Assembly (NCBI GenBank): GCA_030684555.1
Contig: JAUXVN010000040.1
Location: forward strand, 62,001-126,000
Direction: 5' to 3'
DNA length: 64,000 nucleotides
Origin: Ignavibacteria bacterium
GTDB lineage: Bacteria > Bacteroidota > Ignavibacteria > Ignavibacteriales > Ignavibacteriaceae
In this document: positions 42,527-51,686 of the stretch, piece by piece
Layout of the letters: each line of letters begins with the position of its first letter
Position numbering within the stretch: position 1 is the first letter of the stretch
Program-made: the position numbers and the translations under genes
The notes under the pieces: model-generated
Seen by the model: only the letters and a program-made list of their open reading frames with translations
Databases searched by the model: none
Told to the model about the DNA's origin: nothing

Positions 42527-45250
42527 TTATTTGAGAAGTATCATCTTTTTCGTCAGTATAAAATTATTTTTGTTTGTTTCTGCTGAAGCAATTATTCTGT
42601 ACAAATAGATCCCAGATACCAAACTATTTTCCGAAGAGTTTAATAGTAAAGAATAATAGCCTGCTTCCTGCAGATCATTGACAAGAACAGCAACTCTTTC
42701 CCCGGTAATGGAATAAAGCTCTACCGTAACTTTAGAATCGTACGGAATCTGGTAATCTATCTGTGTAGTAGGATTAAAAGGGTTCGGATAGTTCTGACTT
42801 AAAGAATAAGTCTTTGGCAATTCCACTTCGACTTCAACTATATTGCTGTAAGAGTATGTGCCGTCATTGTCAATTTGTTTTAATCTGTATGAATATTTTC
42901 CGGTTGAAAGATTTATATCCGTATAAACATATTCCTTAACTGAATTACTGTTTCCGTGTCCTTCAACAAATCCTATTTTCTCCCAGCTTTCTTCTGAAAG
43001 CTGTTCGCTGAACGCTGAACCTGTGCTGAGTTTTGTCGAAGCACGCTGTACCTCAAATCCATAGTTCATTACCTCAGTTGCAGTTGACCAATTTATATTA
43101 ACATCTCTTCCTTTTACTGTTGCAGTAAATAAAGATAACTCTACCGGCAGCGGAATATTTCCTTCATCAGCACCCATATAAGGAAATGTGGCGTCTCTTA
43201 CTTCATCATCTATATCAGTTGTAATTCCTACAATCGGGACACCGGCTAAATCAAGATCACCAACCGAAGCACCGGTTAAATGTAAATCACCAACTGCAAC
43301 GTCATCGTAAAAAACTTGCTTTGAAATTGAATTTGATTCATTTGGTGATAAAAGAGTTTGCATAGCAATCAAAGTCTCAGCGGTATTTGTACCATCTGAA
43401 AAGAGTACTCGATTTGCCGCTGTAGTTCCGACATAAAAATTATTGTAATCCGAAGCATCATTATAGTTTGCAAGATTCACATTGCTTCTTCTGTAAGCAG
43501 TAGTCAATCCGCTTGTAGCACCGGGAGTGGAAAGATTTATGATCAGATTATTATTCATCGTAAGATTTCCGGTTGTACCTGTTGCATTGCCTGTTACGGA
43601 AATTCCGGATGAACCAAAAGTAGTACCACCTGAAGCGTTTAGATAAATTGAATTGTAATACAAACTGAGTGTGCTATTTGTTGATGGAACGGAAGAGTTA
43701 ATTCCGATAACTGCATTTGTATTTCCCGAGTTCGGTGCTTTCAGGTCAGAAATGAAATTATTATAAACGTAAACCTCCGTCCCGCTGCCAATTGTAATCC
43801 CTGAACAATAAGGTGTAGTCGTTAATGCTGTTGTTGTTGTAATATCATAAATATTATTTCCATAAACATGTACTAAAACGCCTGCTCCAGTATTAATTCC
43901 ATAGACATCATCACCCCCGGTGTTATTATAAATTGTATTTCCATAAATCATTTTTGTTGGAGCGGTAACTTCATTAGAATACAGGCAGAATAGATCTCCC
44001 GTAGCAGCACCGTTTGTATTACCATGAATTGTGTTATTGTATATATTCGCAAAACCATTTATTCCTGTCGAATTATTATATAACAGATACATGGCTCCTA
44101 ACGTCCCGGGTTTGGAATTATTTCTAACTATATTTCCATAAATATTAACATTAAATGCAGAAGCCGAGTTATAAACGAGGTACATTCCACCCGTAGTTGC
44201 AGTAGGATAGGTGCAATTCTCAACAATGTTGTCATAAATATTAACAGTATTGTTAGTGCCTGTAGCCCCCATACCATTATTGATAGCATAGATTGTAGAT
44301 CCCAAACCACCACCTTCAATTGTCACAGTATTATTATTGATGTCCACATTCGAATTTGTGCCTGCGGAGGTGGCAATCCCGTAAAGTGTCGTTGTTGTGC
44401 CATTTCCCCCATTGATTGTATTGTTGGCAATCTTCAGGTCGTTGGCATAAATAGAGTAAATTGCATAGACCGTTGTCGAACCGCCACCGAAATCGGTTAT
44501 CGTGTTTGCTCCGTCAACACCAATTTCAATGTTCTGATCATATAAATCAAATGGAGTAGCAGCAAGAAAACCTCTTAATTGAATTCCACCATAAACATTC
44601 GAGATATTATTATTAAAAATTTTAATATTCTCACTTCTTCCGCCTACAGAAGTTACCGTTACACTTGTTGTTCCTACAAAATTGGAGACATAGATTCCCC
44701 ACGAATATCGTGTAACCTTATCAAGAGTAATCGTGCAATTTTTTATTGTTACATTCTTACAGGCATCATCACCCGAAGCTTTTTTAAGAAAATATCCAAA
44801 TTCCATCTTTTCATTACCAGCTGCAACCGGATTTTCCTGTAGATCAATACCGTCAAAAGTAATATAATCCCCCCCCTCAATAATAATTATTCCATCACCA
44901 AATGCTGTAATTGTAGTTGAAGAGGCATTTGTTCCCAACCCGGATGTAATTAATGGATTAACTCCAACACCCGATTTCTGAAAAATAATCGGATTGAGAT
45001 CTGTTCCGGATGCTGTAATTGATCCGGCTAACGGAGAAGAAAATGTCTCACTATGACCTGCGGCAACATTAAATGTAACACCGCCGGGTCCTACGCCCAT
45101 TAAGTTTATGTCAGCTATTGCGGCAGCAATAGTTGGATAACCACCGGGAATCGAAATCGTGCCCGAAAGCTGCGCGTTTACATTTGTATTAAGAAGAATG
45201 AATAAAATAATAAACCAAAGACAGTTTACTATAGTTAAAAAGAACTTCAT
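42527..45250 (-). CDS. secreted parallel beta-helix protein with T9SS sorting domain
   Basis: The 907-residue protein has a signal peptide (to NVNAQ). A long region of right-handed beta-helix turns with repeated IYNN.I.N and IANNTINGG-like strands covers about residues 30-650. A fibronectin-like spacer (LPVELSLFTATVKGRDVNINWSTATE-type) follows, then a C-terminal sorting domain starting SQNYPNPFNPTTQIDYQIP and ending KMILLK. It should be exported by the type IX system to the cell surface. Polysaccharide binding or adhesion is the usual guess for such helices. A strong AAAGGAGG ribosome site precedes the start. Confidence 0.88.
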   Translation of the reverse strand: MKFFLTIVNCLWFIILFILLNTNVNAQLSGTISIPGGYPTIAAAIADINLMGVGPGGVTFNVAAGHSETFSSPLAGSITASGTDLNPIIFQKSGVGVNPLITSGLGTNASSTTITAFGDGIIIIEGGDYITFDGIDLQENPVAAGNEKMEFGYFLKKASGDDACKNVTIKNCTITLDKVTRYSWGIYVSNFVGTTSVTVTSVGGRSENIKIFNNNISNVYGGIQLRGFLAATPFDLYDQNIEIGVDGANTITDFGGGSTTVYAIYSIYANDLKIANNTINGGNGTTTTLYGIATSAGTNSNVDINNNTVTIEGGGLGSTIYAINNGMGATGTNNTVNIYDNIVENCTYPTATTGGMYLVYNSASAFNVNIYGNIVRNNSKPGTLGAMYLLYNNSTGINGFANIYNNTIHGNTNGAATGDLFCLYSNEVTAPTKMIYGNTIYNNTGGDDVYGINTGAGVLVHVYGNNIYDITTTTALTTTPYCSGITIGSGTEVYVYNNFISDLKAPNSGNTNAVIGINSSVPSTNSTLSLYYNSIYLNASGGTTFGSSGISVTGNATGTTGNLTMNNNLIINLSTPGATSGLTTAYRRSNVNLANYNDASDYNNFYVGTTAANRVLFSDGTNTAETLIAMQTLLSPNESNSISKQVFYDDVAVGDLHLTGASVGDLDLAGVPIVGITTDIDDEVRDATFPYMGADEGNIPLPVELSLFTATVKGRDVNINWSTATEVMNYGFEVQRASTKLSTGSAFSEQLSEESWEKIGFVEGHGNSNSVKEYVYTDINLSTGKYSYRLKQIDNDGTYSYSNIVEVEVELPKTYSLSQNYPNPFNPTTQIDYQIPYDSKVTVELYSITGERVAVLVNDLQEAGYYSLLLNSSENSLVSGIYLYRIIASAETNKNNFILTKKMILLK

Positions 45251-45778
45251 CAGTTCCTCCTTTTATTGTATAGATCGGTGTATTAATATTTTGACTTCAT
45301 AACTGTTACTAGTCTTAATATTAAAATTGACTTAGAAAAATTAACACACTGATAAAAGCAGCCGAAACTATCGCTAAAGAAGAAGCAATTAATAAAACTT
45401 TATTAATCTTTTTTCTCTTTATTACCCGGCTATGGTTTTTATATTGCCATCTTTTGGAAAGGTAAAATCAACTAAAATCCGGTGCCCAATTACTGTACTT
45501 AAAAAACTAAAATAAAAAACGGTGTAAGTCATTTATTTTCATAGTGTTATAGTATAAAATCAACCAACAAACACCACATTCCAGAAAAAAATATAAACAA
45601 AAAATCGAATAAAAAAAAGACTGTTAAACCGACCGGGTACGCACTTTTCCACGGCTGTCGAGAACTACTTCTCTAACCCCATAGGATCAGTTGAATAATT
45701 TTGTAAATTTAATCTTGAGAATGCATACTTAATTACGTACGTTGGAATTCAAAATCACAAAGAAAGCATAATGTTAAA
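45251..45778. other. 528-bp intergenic region between divergent genes
   Basis: It should hold the promoter of the beta-helix gene and that of the antitoxin gene, and carries hairpin copy h. On the minus strand, around 45345-45480, a frame without ATG encodes a membrane-helix-like peptide (VIKRKKINKVLLIASSLAIV...). This may be a gene remnant, but I cannot support a start. Confidence 0.4.
45655..45677. repeat. GTCGAGAAC hairpin repeat, copy h (degenerate)
   Basis: CTGTCGAGAACTACTTCTCT, right arm decayed after TTCTC. Rightmost copy seen in the window. Confidence 0.65.
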
Positions 45779-46021
45779 ATGAAATTGATAACTGCAACGG
45801 AAGCAAGAGCAAATTTATACAAGCTAATCGATGAAGTCTCAATGATAAACGAGCCAATTCATATATCCGGGAAAAGGAAAAATGCCGTGCTCATATCGGC
45901 TGAAGATTGGAGCGCAATTCAAGAAACACTCTACTTGTTATCAATCCCCAATATGGGAGAATCAATAAGAAAAGGTTTAAAGACACTGGTTGAAAAATGT
46001 TCCAATAAATTAAATTGGTAA
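45779..46021 (+). CDS. type II antitoxin, Phd/YefM family (orphan)
   Basis: The 80-residue protein reads MKLITATEARANLYKLIDEV, with HISGKRKNAVLISAEDWSAIQETLYLL following, the typical YefM sequence. It appears intact. The toxin gene that normally follows is reduced to its first 18 codons, so the antitoxin may persist as a repressor or as an anti-addiction factor. No distinct ribosome site is visible. Confidence 0.9.
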   Translation: MKLITATEARANLYKLIDEVSMINEPIHISGKRKNAVLISAEDWSAIQETLYLLSIPNMGESIRKGLKTLVEKCSNKLNW

Positions 46022-46032
46022 AACGCTTGTTT

Positions 46033-46089
46033 ATGGAAAAATGGAAAATCGTTTTTACAAAACAGGCGCAAAAAGATGCAACGAAATAA
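46033..46089 (+). pseudogene. YoeB/Txe-type toxin remnant
   Basis: Twelve bases after the antitoxin stop, an 18-codon frame reads MEKWKIVFTKQAQKDATK, then TAA. This is the conserved start of YoeB/Txe-like RelE-family RNases. The following bases (FCKILES in another reading) vaguely continue the family but the rest of the gene is absent, and the CDF transporter gene starts at 46163. The toxin is therefore inactive. Confidence 0.75.
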
Positions 46090-46162
46090 AGTTTTTGTAA
46101 AATATTGGAATCATGTTTAAGTTTATTCTCAAAAAAACAGATTCATAACAATTTTAATTTAA

Positions 46163-47080
46163 ATGCACACACATCATCATGACCATATAGAAAAACTGAG
46201 TAAGAATCTTATAATCGCAATTCTGCTTAATGCTGTAATCGTTATAGGCGAAATTGCAGGTGGAATAATCGGCAACAGTCTCGCACTCCTTTCGGATGCA
46301 CTTCATAATTTAGGTGATTTACTTGCGCTAATACTTAGTTTAGTCGCATCAAAAATGGCTTTGAAAAAAGCAAATTCCAAAAGCAGTTTCGGATATATCC
46401 GCTCGGAGATAATAGTATCGTTCATCAATTCTTCCGCACTATTGTTGATTGGCGTATATATAATAGTTGAGGGATTTGTAAGAATTCAAGAACCTCAAGA
46501 AGTGCATGGAACATTATTGATAATTGTTGCCGGAATAAGTTTCTTCGCTAATGCTTATTCATCATACCTTTTGCATTCTCAATCGAAAAAAGACCTCAAC
46601 GCCAAAAGTTCATATCTTCATTTGATGTATGATGCTGTTCATTCGCTCGCAATAGTTGTTGTGGGAGTATTAATATTATTTTTCAACTGGACAATTTTTG
46701 ATGCCCTCTCTTCAATCATTATCGGTCTTTTAATGATTAAAAGCAGTTGGTCGGTTATAACAGAATCGGCAAATATTTTGAATGAGGGAACTCCAAAAGA
46801 AATAAATCATGATGAAGTTCAAAAGTATTTAGAATCGTTTCCCGAAATAAAAGGGATTCATCACCTTCACATCTGGAAATTATCATCAACATTTATTGCA
46901 TTAAGCGTTCACATTACAGTGCAAGATCAAATGGTAAGTCAGGCGTATCTTATTATTGATAAAATTGAAAAAGCTCTGGAAGAAAAATTTGGAATAAATC
47001 ATCCGACAGTTCAACTCGAAGCTGAGTTTGTAAACTGCAACGGCAAACCGTTGAAGATCGAATTTGATAACGGTGATTGA
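46163..47080 (+). CDS. cation diffusion facilitator (zinc/heavy-metal efflux)
   Basis: The 305-residue protein has six membrane segments and a His-rich start (MHTHHHDH). The TM2 site is SDALHNLGD, the TM5 site LHLMYD keeps the HxxxD pair, and the cytoplasmic C-terminal domain has GIHHLHIWKLSS. It exchanges Zn2+ or a related divalent metal for protons across the inner membrane. It resembles CzcD more than YiiP. It lies immediately right of the accessory island. Confidence 0.92.
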   Translation: MHTHHHDHIEKLSKNLIIAILLNAVIVIGEIAGGIIGNSLALLSDALHNLGDLLALILSLVASKMALKKANSKSSFGYIRSEIIVSFINSSALLLIGVYIIVEGFVRIQEPQEVHGTLLIIVAGISFFANAYSSYLLHSQSKKDLNAKSSYLHLMYDAVHSLAIVVVGVLILFFNWTIFDALSSIIIGLLMIKSSWSVITESANILNEGTPKEINHDEVQKYLESFPEIKGIHHLHIWKLSSTFIALSVHITVQDQMVSQAYLIIDKIEKALEEKFGINHPTVQLEAEFVNCNGKPLKIEFDNGD

Positions 47081-47191
47081 GGTTATATATTTTCAATTTC
47101 GATTTTCTGATAGACTAAATCAATTTGGTTAAAAGTATATTTTGATGAATATTGAATGAGTTAATTTTATTCTTATCCCCAAAAAAAAGAG

Positions 47192-47614
47192 ATGAAATTG
47201 GAGAATGATTTAAAAACTGTAGAAATGCCGCAACTTTATCGTTATTTCTATCTTATAAGCGGATTCCTTTTAGTCGGTATCGGAATTCTCGGGATATTTC
47301 TTCCCCTTCTACCTACAACGATTTTTCTGATTCTTGCCTCCGCCTGTTTTATGAAAAGTTCACCACGTGCAAATGAATGGTTAAAGAATAATAAATATCT
47401 TGGTCCTTACGTGAAAAACTATCAAGAGAAAACGGGACTCACAAAAACTACTAAAATTATTAACATAATTATTTTATGGATTTCAATTTCATTGTCGGCA
47501 TTTTATCTGACAGAAGAATTTTACATAAGAGTATTGCTCGCAATTATTGCGGTTGGTGTAACTATTCATTTATTAATGATAAAAACGAAAAAAGAATCTA
47601 AAACGATCAGCTGA
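47192..47614 (+). CDS. DUF454 (YbaN-like) inner-membrane protein
   Basis: The 140-residue protein reads GFLLVGIGILGIFLPLLPTT, then FLILASACFMKSSPRANEWL and YLGPYVKNYQEKTG, which is the DUF454 signature, with four predicted membrane segments. Function is unknown across the family. It stands alone between the CDF transporter and the PTS-like gene. Confidence 0.88.
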   Translation: MKLENDLKTVEMPQLYRYFYLISGFLLVGIGILGIFLPLLPTTIFLILASACFMKSSPRANEWLKNNKYLGPYVKNYQEKTGLTKTTKIINIIILWISISLSAFYLTEEFYIRVLLAIIAVGVTIHLLMIKTKKESKTIS

Positions 47615-47748
47615 GGCTGACAGATTTACATTTTGAAATATTACTTGCCATTTTGAAAAATAGTTGAAATCTTTCCCCTCTGCATTGAAATCCTGATTGA
47701 ACTTTCTTAAGTTAGCCTATCTATTTATTTACTATATATTAAAATCGT

Positions 47749-48219
47749 ATGAAATTATCAGATCTTTTAACAGATAAATTTGTAATTAATGATCTTGTAG
47801 GGGAATCAAAAGAAGAAATTATTGATGAACTTATTAATCTTTTTAAAGATGACCCAAGAGTTGTTGATTTAGAAAAAGTTAGACATGCTGTTCACGAGCG
47901 TGAAAAAATAATGTCAACCGGTGTCGGTAAAAACTTTGCAATCCCGCATGGTAAAACTGATGCTGTAAAAGAGATTCTTTGTGCATTTGCAAAAAGCAAT
48001 AAACCTATTGATTATCAAGCCCTTGACGGTGAACCTGTTCATTTATTCTTCTTGCTTATCGGTAAAGATAACCTTGTAAGTCTTCATATTAAATTGCTAA
48101 GTAGAATTTCACGAATGATGACAAAAGATCATTTCCGCGAAAAATTACTTGCGGCTTCAACCAAAGACGAAATCATTGAATTATTTAAAGAGGAAGAAAA
48201 TTCCTACTTCGAATTGTAA
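47749..48219 (+). CDS. PTS EIIA (PtsN/fructose type) domain protein
   Basis: The 156-residue protein has the EIIA-fructose/mannitol fold with the phosphorylatable His in NFAIPHGKTDAVKEI (about residue 66). There is no permease partner here, so it is likely a regulatory EIIA like PtsN. It is 11 bp upstream of hisS and heads a co-directional group of housekeeping genes through rlmB. Confidence 0.88.
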   Translation: MKLSDLLTDKFVINDLVGESKEEIIDELINLFKDDPRVVDLEKVRHAVHEREKIMSTGVGKNFAIPHGKTDAVKEILCAFAKSNKPIDYQALDGEPVHLFFLLIGKDNLVSLHIKLLSRISRMMTKDHFREKLLAASTKDEIIELFKEEENSYFEL

Positions 48220-48230
48220 ATAAGAAATTT

Positions 48231-49496
48231 ATGATTAAAGCTGTTACCGGTGCTAAAGATATTCTGCCAAATGATATTCCGAAATGGTATTTTATTGAAG
48301 AGTTGATTAGGAATTTCTTTTCGAATTATAACTACAAAGAAATCCGTACTCCTATATTCGAAGAAACAGCAGTATTTTCACGTGCGATTGGTGAAGAAAC
48401 CGATATAGTTTCAAAGGAAATGTATACTTTCGTAGATCGTAGTGAAACATCGATTACATTAAAACCCGAGATGACTGCTGCAGTTGTACGTGCTTATATT
48501 GAGCATTCACTTGGAAACTTACAATCCTTAAACAAATTGTTTTATATCTCACCGATGTTCAGACAGGAAAGACCACAAGCCGGCAGGCTGCGGCAATTCC
48601 ATCAATTCGGAGCTGAAGCAATAGGCGGTTTATCCCCTTTACTCGATGCTGAAATTATTATTATTGCTTATTCGATAATTCAAAAACTTGGATTGAAAGA
48701 ATTCGTTTTAAAAATAAATTCGTTGGGGATACCCGAATCACGTGAAAAATATAAGGTGATTCTCGGCGACTACTTAAAAAATCATTTTGATGAACTTTCA
48801 GAAGAGAGTAAAAAACGATTTCATAAAAATATTTTAAGAATATTCGACAGTAAAAGTCCCGAAGATCAAGAAATTCTGAAAAATGCTCCATATTTGATTA
48901 ATCACCTTGATGAAAACAGTATAGAACATTTTAATATCGTTAAAACTATTCTTGACAATAATAAAATTCCGTATGAAGTTGATCCCGCTCTTGTTAGAGG
49001 GCTTGATTACTATACACATACAACATTCGAAATTGTAAGCGGAAGTGTCGGTTCACAAAGTGCACTCTGCGGTGGAGGTAGATATGATAATCTGATTGAA
49101 CAGCTCGGCGGTAAACCAACACCGGGTGTCGGTTTTGCTGCGGGAATTGAACGTTTGATTTTAGCTATGGAGAATGAGGCAGTACCGTTTAATGAACCCT
49201 CACCGCTTGATGTCTTTTTTGTTCTACTTGATAAAGATAAATATTTGTTGATTCCAAAATTTGCAAATCTGCTTCGAAATGTTGGACTTAAAGTGGAGCA
49301 TGATTATCTGCAAAGAAGTATCAAAGCACAAATGCGTGAAGCGAATCGTGAAAAAACGAAATTTGTAGTTTTTGTCGGTGGAGATGAATTCACAAGAAAT
49401 TTATTTACGGTAAAAAATATGTCAGACGGAGTTCAAACAGAAATTCCGATTGAAGATTCATTGAGTTCATTAATAACTATGATTAAAGGCAATTAA
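48231..49496 (+). CDS. hisS: histidyl-tRNA synthetase
   Basis: The 421-residue class II synthetase begins KAVTGAKDILPND. Motif 2 is MFRQERPQAGRLRQFHQFGAEA-like (around residues 111-130), LVRGLDYYTHTTFEI is the histidine A block, and GGRYDNLIEQLGG follows. The C-terminal domain binds the anticodon. It charges tRNA-His. The stop is separated from the next start by a single base. Confidence 0.97.
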   Translation: MIKAVTGAKDILPNDIPKWYFIEELIRNFFSNYNYKEIRTPIFEETAVFSRAIGEETDIVSKEMYTFVDRSETSITLKPEMTAAVVRAYIEHSLGNLQSLNKLFYISPMFRQERPQAGRLRQFHQFGAEAIGGLSPLLDAEIIIIAYSIIQKLGLKEFVLKINSLGIPESREKYKVILGDYLKNHFDELSEESKKRFHKNILRIFDSKSPEDQEILKNAPYLINHLDENSIEHFNIVKTILDNNKIPYEVDPALVRGLDYYTHTTFEIVSGSVGSQSALCGGGRYDNLIEQLGGKPTPGVGFAAGIERLILAMENEAVPFNEPSPLDVFFVLLDKDKYLLIPKFANLLRNVGLKVEHDYLQRSIKAQMREANREKTKFVVFVGGDEFTRNLFTVKNMSDGVQTEIPIEDSLSSLITMIKGN

Positions 49497-49497
49497 A

Positions 49498-50013
49498 ATG
49501 CCGTTACGCAAACCTGATGAAGTTCCGAAAATTCCTAAATCGAGAAAAAAATCGATTGAAAGTCTGAAAAATGCTACCCCCGGGAAAAAAGAAGGCGAGC
49601 CTGAATATCGAACTATTGTTTATTTTAAATACGATAAATTGCAGAAGAAACAGTTTTATGTAATCTCAATTGAGACGGTTAAAGAATTTTCAGCGCTCAA
49701 CTATGAGATTTCCGTTGATGTAAATAAAAGCAAAGATACAATTGATATTAGTCTGCGCGGACTAAATACAAGAATGAGTTATATCGTAAAACCGCAGCCT
49801 GCTCATACCGATTTATTCTTTGAAGAGCTTTTCGGAAAGTATACAATTAATATTATCAAACAAGACGGAAGTATTAATGCCGGACTTTTTGAATTCAACA
49901 TATTTAAAAAAGAAATTACGTTACTTCGTGAAGTTATCATGAAGAAAAAGAATAATCGTAAATTCTGCACATTTTCAACCGCTCCGGATTTATATTCTTT
50001 TAAGGAAGATTAA
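49498..50013 (+). CDS. conserved hypothetical protein between hisS and lgt
   Basis: The 171-residue protein starts MPLRKPDEVPKIPKSRKKS, a Lys/Pro-rich, probably disordered N-terminus. A beta-rich domain follows (EYRTIVYFKYDKLQKKQFYVISIETVKEF...). I recognise no family. It is packed between hisS (1 bp) and lgt (1 bp), so it is certainly translated in the operon. It may be a lineage-specific housekeeping protein. Confidence 0.75.
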   Translation: MPLRKPDEVPKIPKSRKKSIESLKNATPGKKEGEPEYRTIVYFKYDKLQKKQFYVISIETVKEFSALNYEISVDVNKSKDTIDISLRGLNTRMSYIVKPQPAHTDLFFEELFGKYTINIIKQDGSINAGLFEFNIFKKEITLLREVIMKKKNNRKFCTFSTAPDLYSFKED

Positions 50014-50014
50014 A

Positions 50015-50881
50015 ATGTTTCCAGAAATTGTTACAATAGGGCCATTCACAGTTTACAGTTACGGTTTAATGCTCGGTATCGCATTTATTACCGCGAGCAT
50101 GATTCTTTCAAAAGAATTTGAGAGGAAAAACTTAACCTCAAATTTTGCAACAGAAATTACTCTACTTGCAATGATATTCGGGGTTGTGGGGAGTAAATTA
50201 TTCCATCTTTTTGAAAATTGGTCTGAATTTTTAAGTGATCCAATTGGGATGGCTTTTTCTGCGGGAGGATTAACTTTCTACGGTGGATTAATAGTAGCAG
50301 CACTCAGTATTTACATCTATTCAAAAAAGAAAAAAATATCATTCCTTTATGTTGCTGATGCTGCATCACCTTCATTAGCAATTGCATATGGGATTGGGAG
50401 AATCGGCTGCCATTTAGCAGGTGATGGTGATTATGGAATTCCTACAACACTTCCTTGGGGAACAAATTATGAGAATGGAATTGTAAAACCTTCGAGGATG
50501 TTTCAAGGAAGTGAATATGCGGTTGGTTTTCCGGATGGAATAATGCCCGATAATACACCACTTCATCCAACACCGATATATGAATTTTTAGTTGCACTCT
50601 TAATATTTTCCATCTTATGGAAATTGAGAAAAAGTGATTGGGTTCAGGGAAGATTATTTATGGTATATTTAATCCTTTCAGGAATAGCACGTTTGTTAGT
50701 AGAATTCATTCGATTAAATCCGAGACTTATATTTGGGCTTTCGGAAGCGCAATTGATTTCTGTTGGATTGATATTACTCGGCGTTGTTGCATCAGTTTAC
50801 TATTGGAAACATCCTGCACTGAAAAAATTTGTTCCAATCCCGATAAAAAATCAGAATGATAAAAAGAAGAAATCCCCTTGA
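50015..50881 (+). CDS. lgt: prolipoprotein diacylglyceryl transferase
   Basis: The 288-residue, seven-span membrane enzyme has GGLTFYGGLI, the family signature GRIGCHLAGDGDYG (about 129-142), and HPTPIYEFL. It transfers diacylglycerol from phosphatidylglycerol to the lipobox cysteine of prolipoproteins, needed for the lipoproteins of this window such as the deformylase-like, DUF1684 and FISUMP proteins. It overlaps the rlmB start by 4 bp. Confidence 0.95.
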   Translation: MFPEIVTIGPFTVYSYGLMLGIAFITASMILSKEFERKNLTSNFATEITLLAMIFGVVGSKLFHLFENWSEFLSDPIGMAFSAGGLTFYGGLIVAALSIYIYSKKKKISFLYVADAASPSLAIAYGIGRIGCHLAGDGDYGIPTTLPWGTNYENGIVKPSRMFQGSEYAVGFPDGIMPDNTPLHPTPIYEFLVALLIFSILWKLRKSDWVQGRLFMVYLILSGIARLLVEFIRLNPRLIFGLSEAQLISVGLILLGVVASVYYWKHPALKKFVPIPIKNQNDKKKKSP

Positions 50882-51618
50882 GAAATCTGATTATCGGAAG
50901 AAAGCCTGTACTGGAAGCCCTCAATGCCGGTGAGAAATTAGATGCAGTTCATATTCTTTATGGACAAACAGGCGGAGTAATTAATGCAATCCAAATCGCT
51001 GCAAAAAAAAATAGCATCAGATGTGTAATAACATCGCCGGACAAATTTAAATTGCTCACAACAGACCCGAATACTCAAGGGGTGATAGCGGTTAAGCAAA
51101 ACTTTAGATACTACACAATTGCAGAAATACTTGATTCAATTCCCGAAAGTGAAACCCCCTTTTTACTGATATTAGATTCAATTCAAGATCCACATAACCT
51201 CGGTGCAATTTTACGAACAGCAGAGTGTTCAGGTGTTCATGGAGTTTTGATAACTAAACATAATTCCGCTCCGTTAAATGAGACTGCTGTAAAAGTTGCT
51301 GCAGGGGCAACGAGTCTTTTAAAGATTTGTATGATAAATAATTTGGCTCAATCGATTAAAGAATTGAAAGAAAACGGTATTTGGATTGCAGGATCAACTC
51401 TCGAAAATGCAAAAAATCTTTATGAATTCGATTCCAAGCTACCGCTTGCAGTAATTGTCGGGAATGAAGAAAAAGGTATAAGAAAATTAACAGCCGATAA
51501 TTGTGATTTTCTGATTAAAATTCCGATGACTGGAAAACTGCAATCATTAAATGTATCTGTCGCCACGGGAATTATCCTATTCGAACTACAGCGTAAAAAA
51601 CTTCACTCCGGTTTATAG
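50878..51618 (+). CDS. rlmB: 23S rRNA guanosine 2'-O-methyltransferase (RlmB/TrmH family)
   Basis: The 246-residue SPOUT methyltransferase has a substrate-binding N-terminal domain (IIGRKPVLEAL) and the three knot motifs LDSIQDPHNLGAILRTAE, IVGNEEKGI and IPMTGKLQSLNVSVATGI. It methylates the ribose of a 23S rRNA guanosine (G2251 in E. coli). The start is a TTG overlapping the lgt stop (TTGA), giving MRNLIIGRK in register with the family start. Confidence 0.93.
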   Translation: MRNLIIGRKPVLEALNAGEKLDAVHILYGQTGGVINAIQIAAKKNSIRCVITSPDKFKLLTTDPNTQGVIAVKQNFRYYTIAEILDSIPESETPFLLILDSIQDPHNLGAILRTAECSGVHGVLITKHNSAPLNETAVKVAAGATSLLKICMINNLAQSIKELKENGIWIAGSTLENAKNLYEFDSKLPLAVIVGNEEKGIRKLTADNCDFLIKIPMTGKLQSLNVSVATGIILFELQRKKLHSGL

Positions 51619-51686
51619 CGCATTTTTTTGAAAGTCTCGTTCAAAAGGTTTAATTTTATTAACACATTAAATTATTTTTTAGGTAG

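Noticed and set aside
45345-45480. Small membrane protein gene on the minus strand before the beta-helix gene
   Set aside because: The frame encodes a membrane-helix-like peptide but has no ATG, GTG or TTG start at a sensible place and no ribosome site.
46163-47080. Loss of a metal ligand in TM5 of the CDF transporter
   Set aside because: At first HSLAI seemed to replace HxxxD, but the true TM5 site is LHLMYD a few residues earlier, which keeps both ligands.
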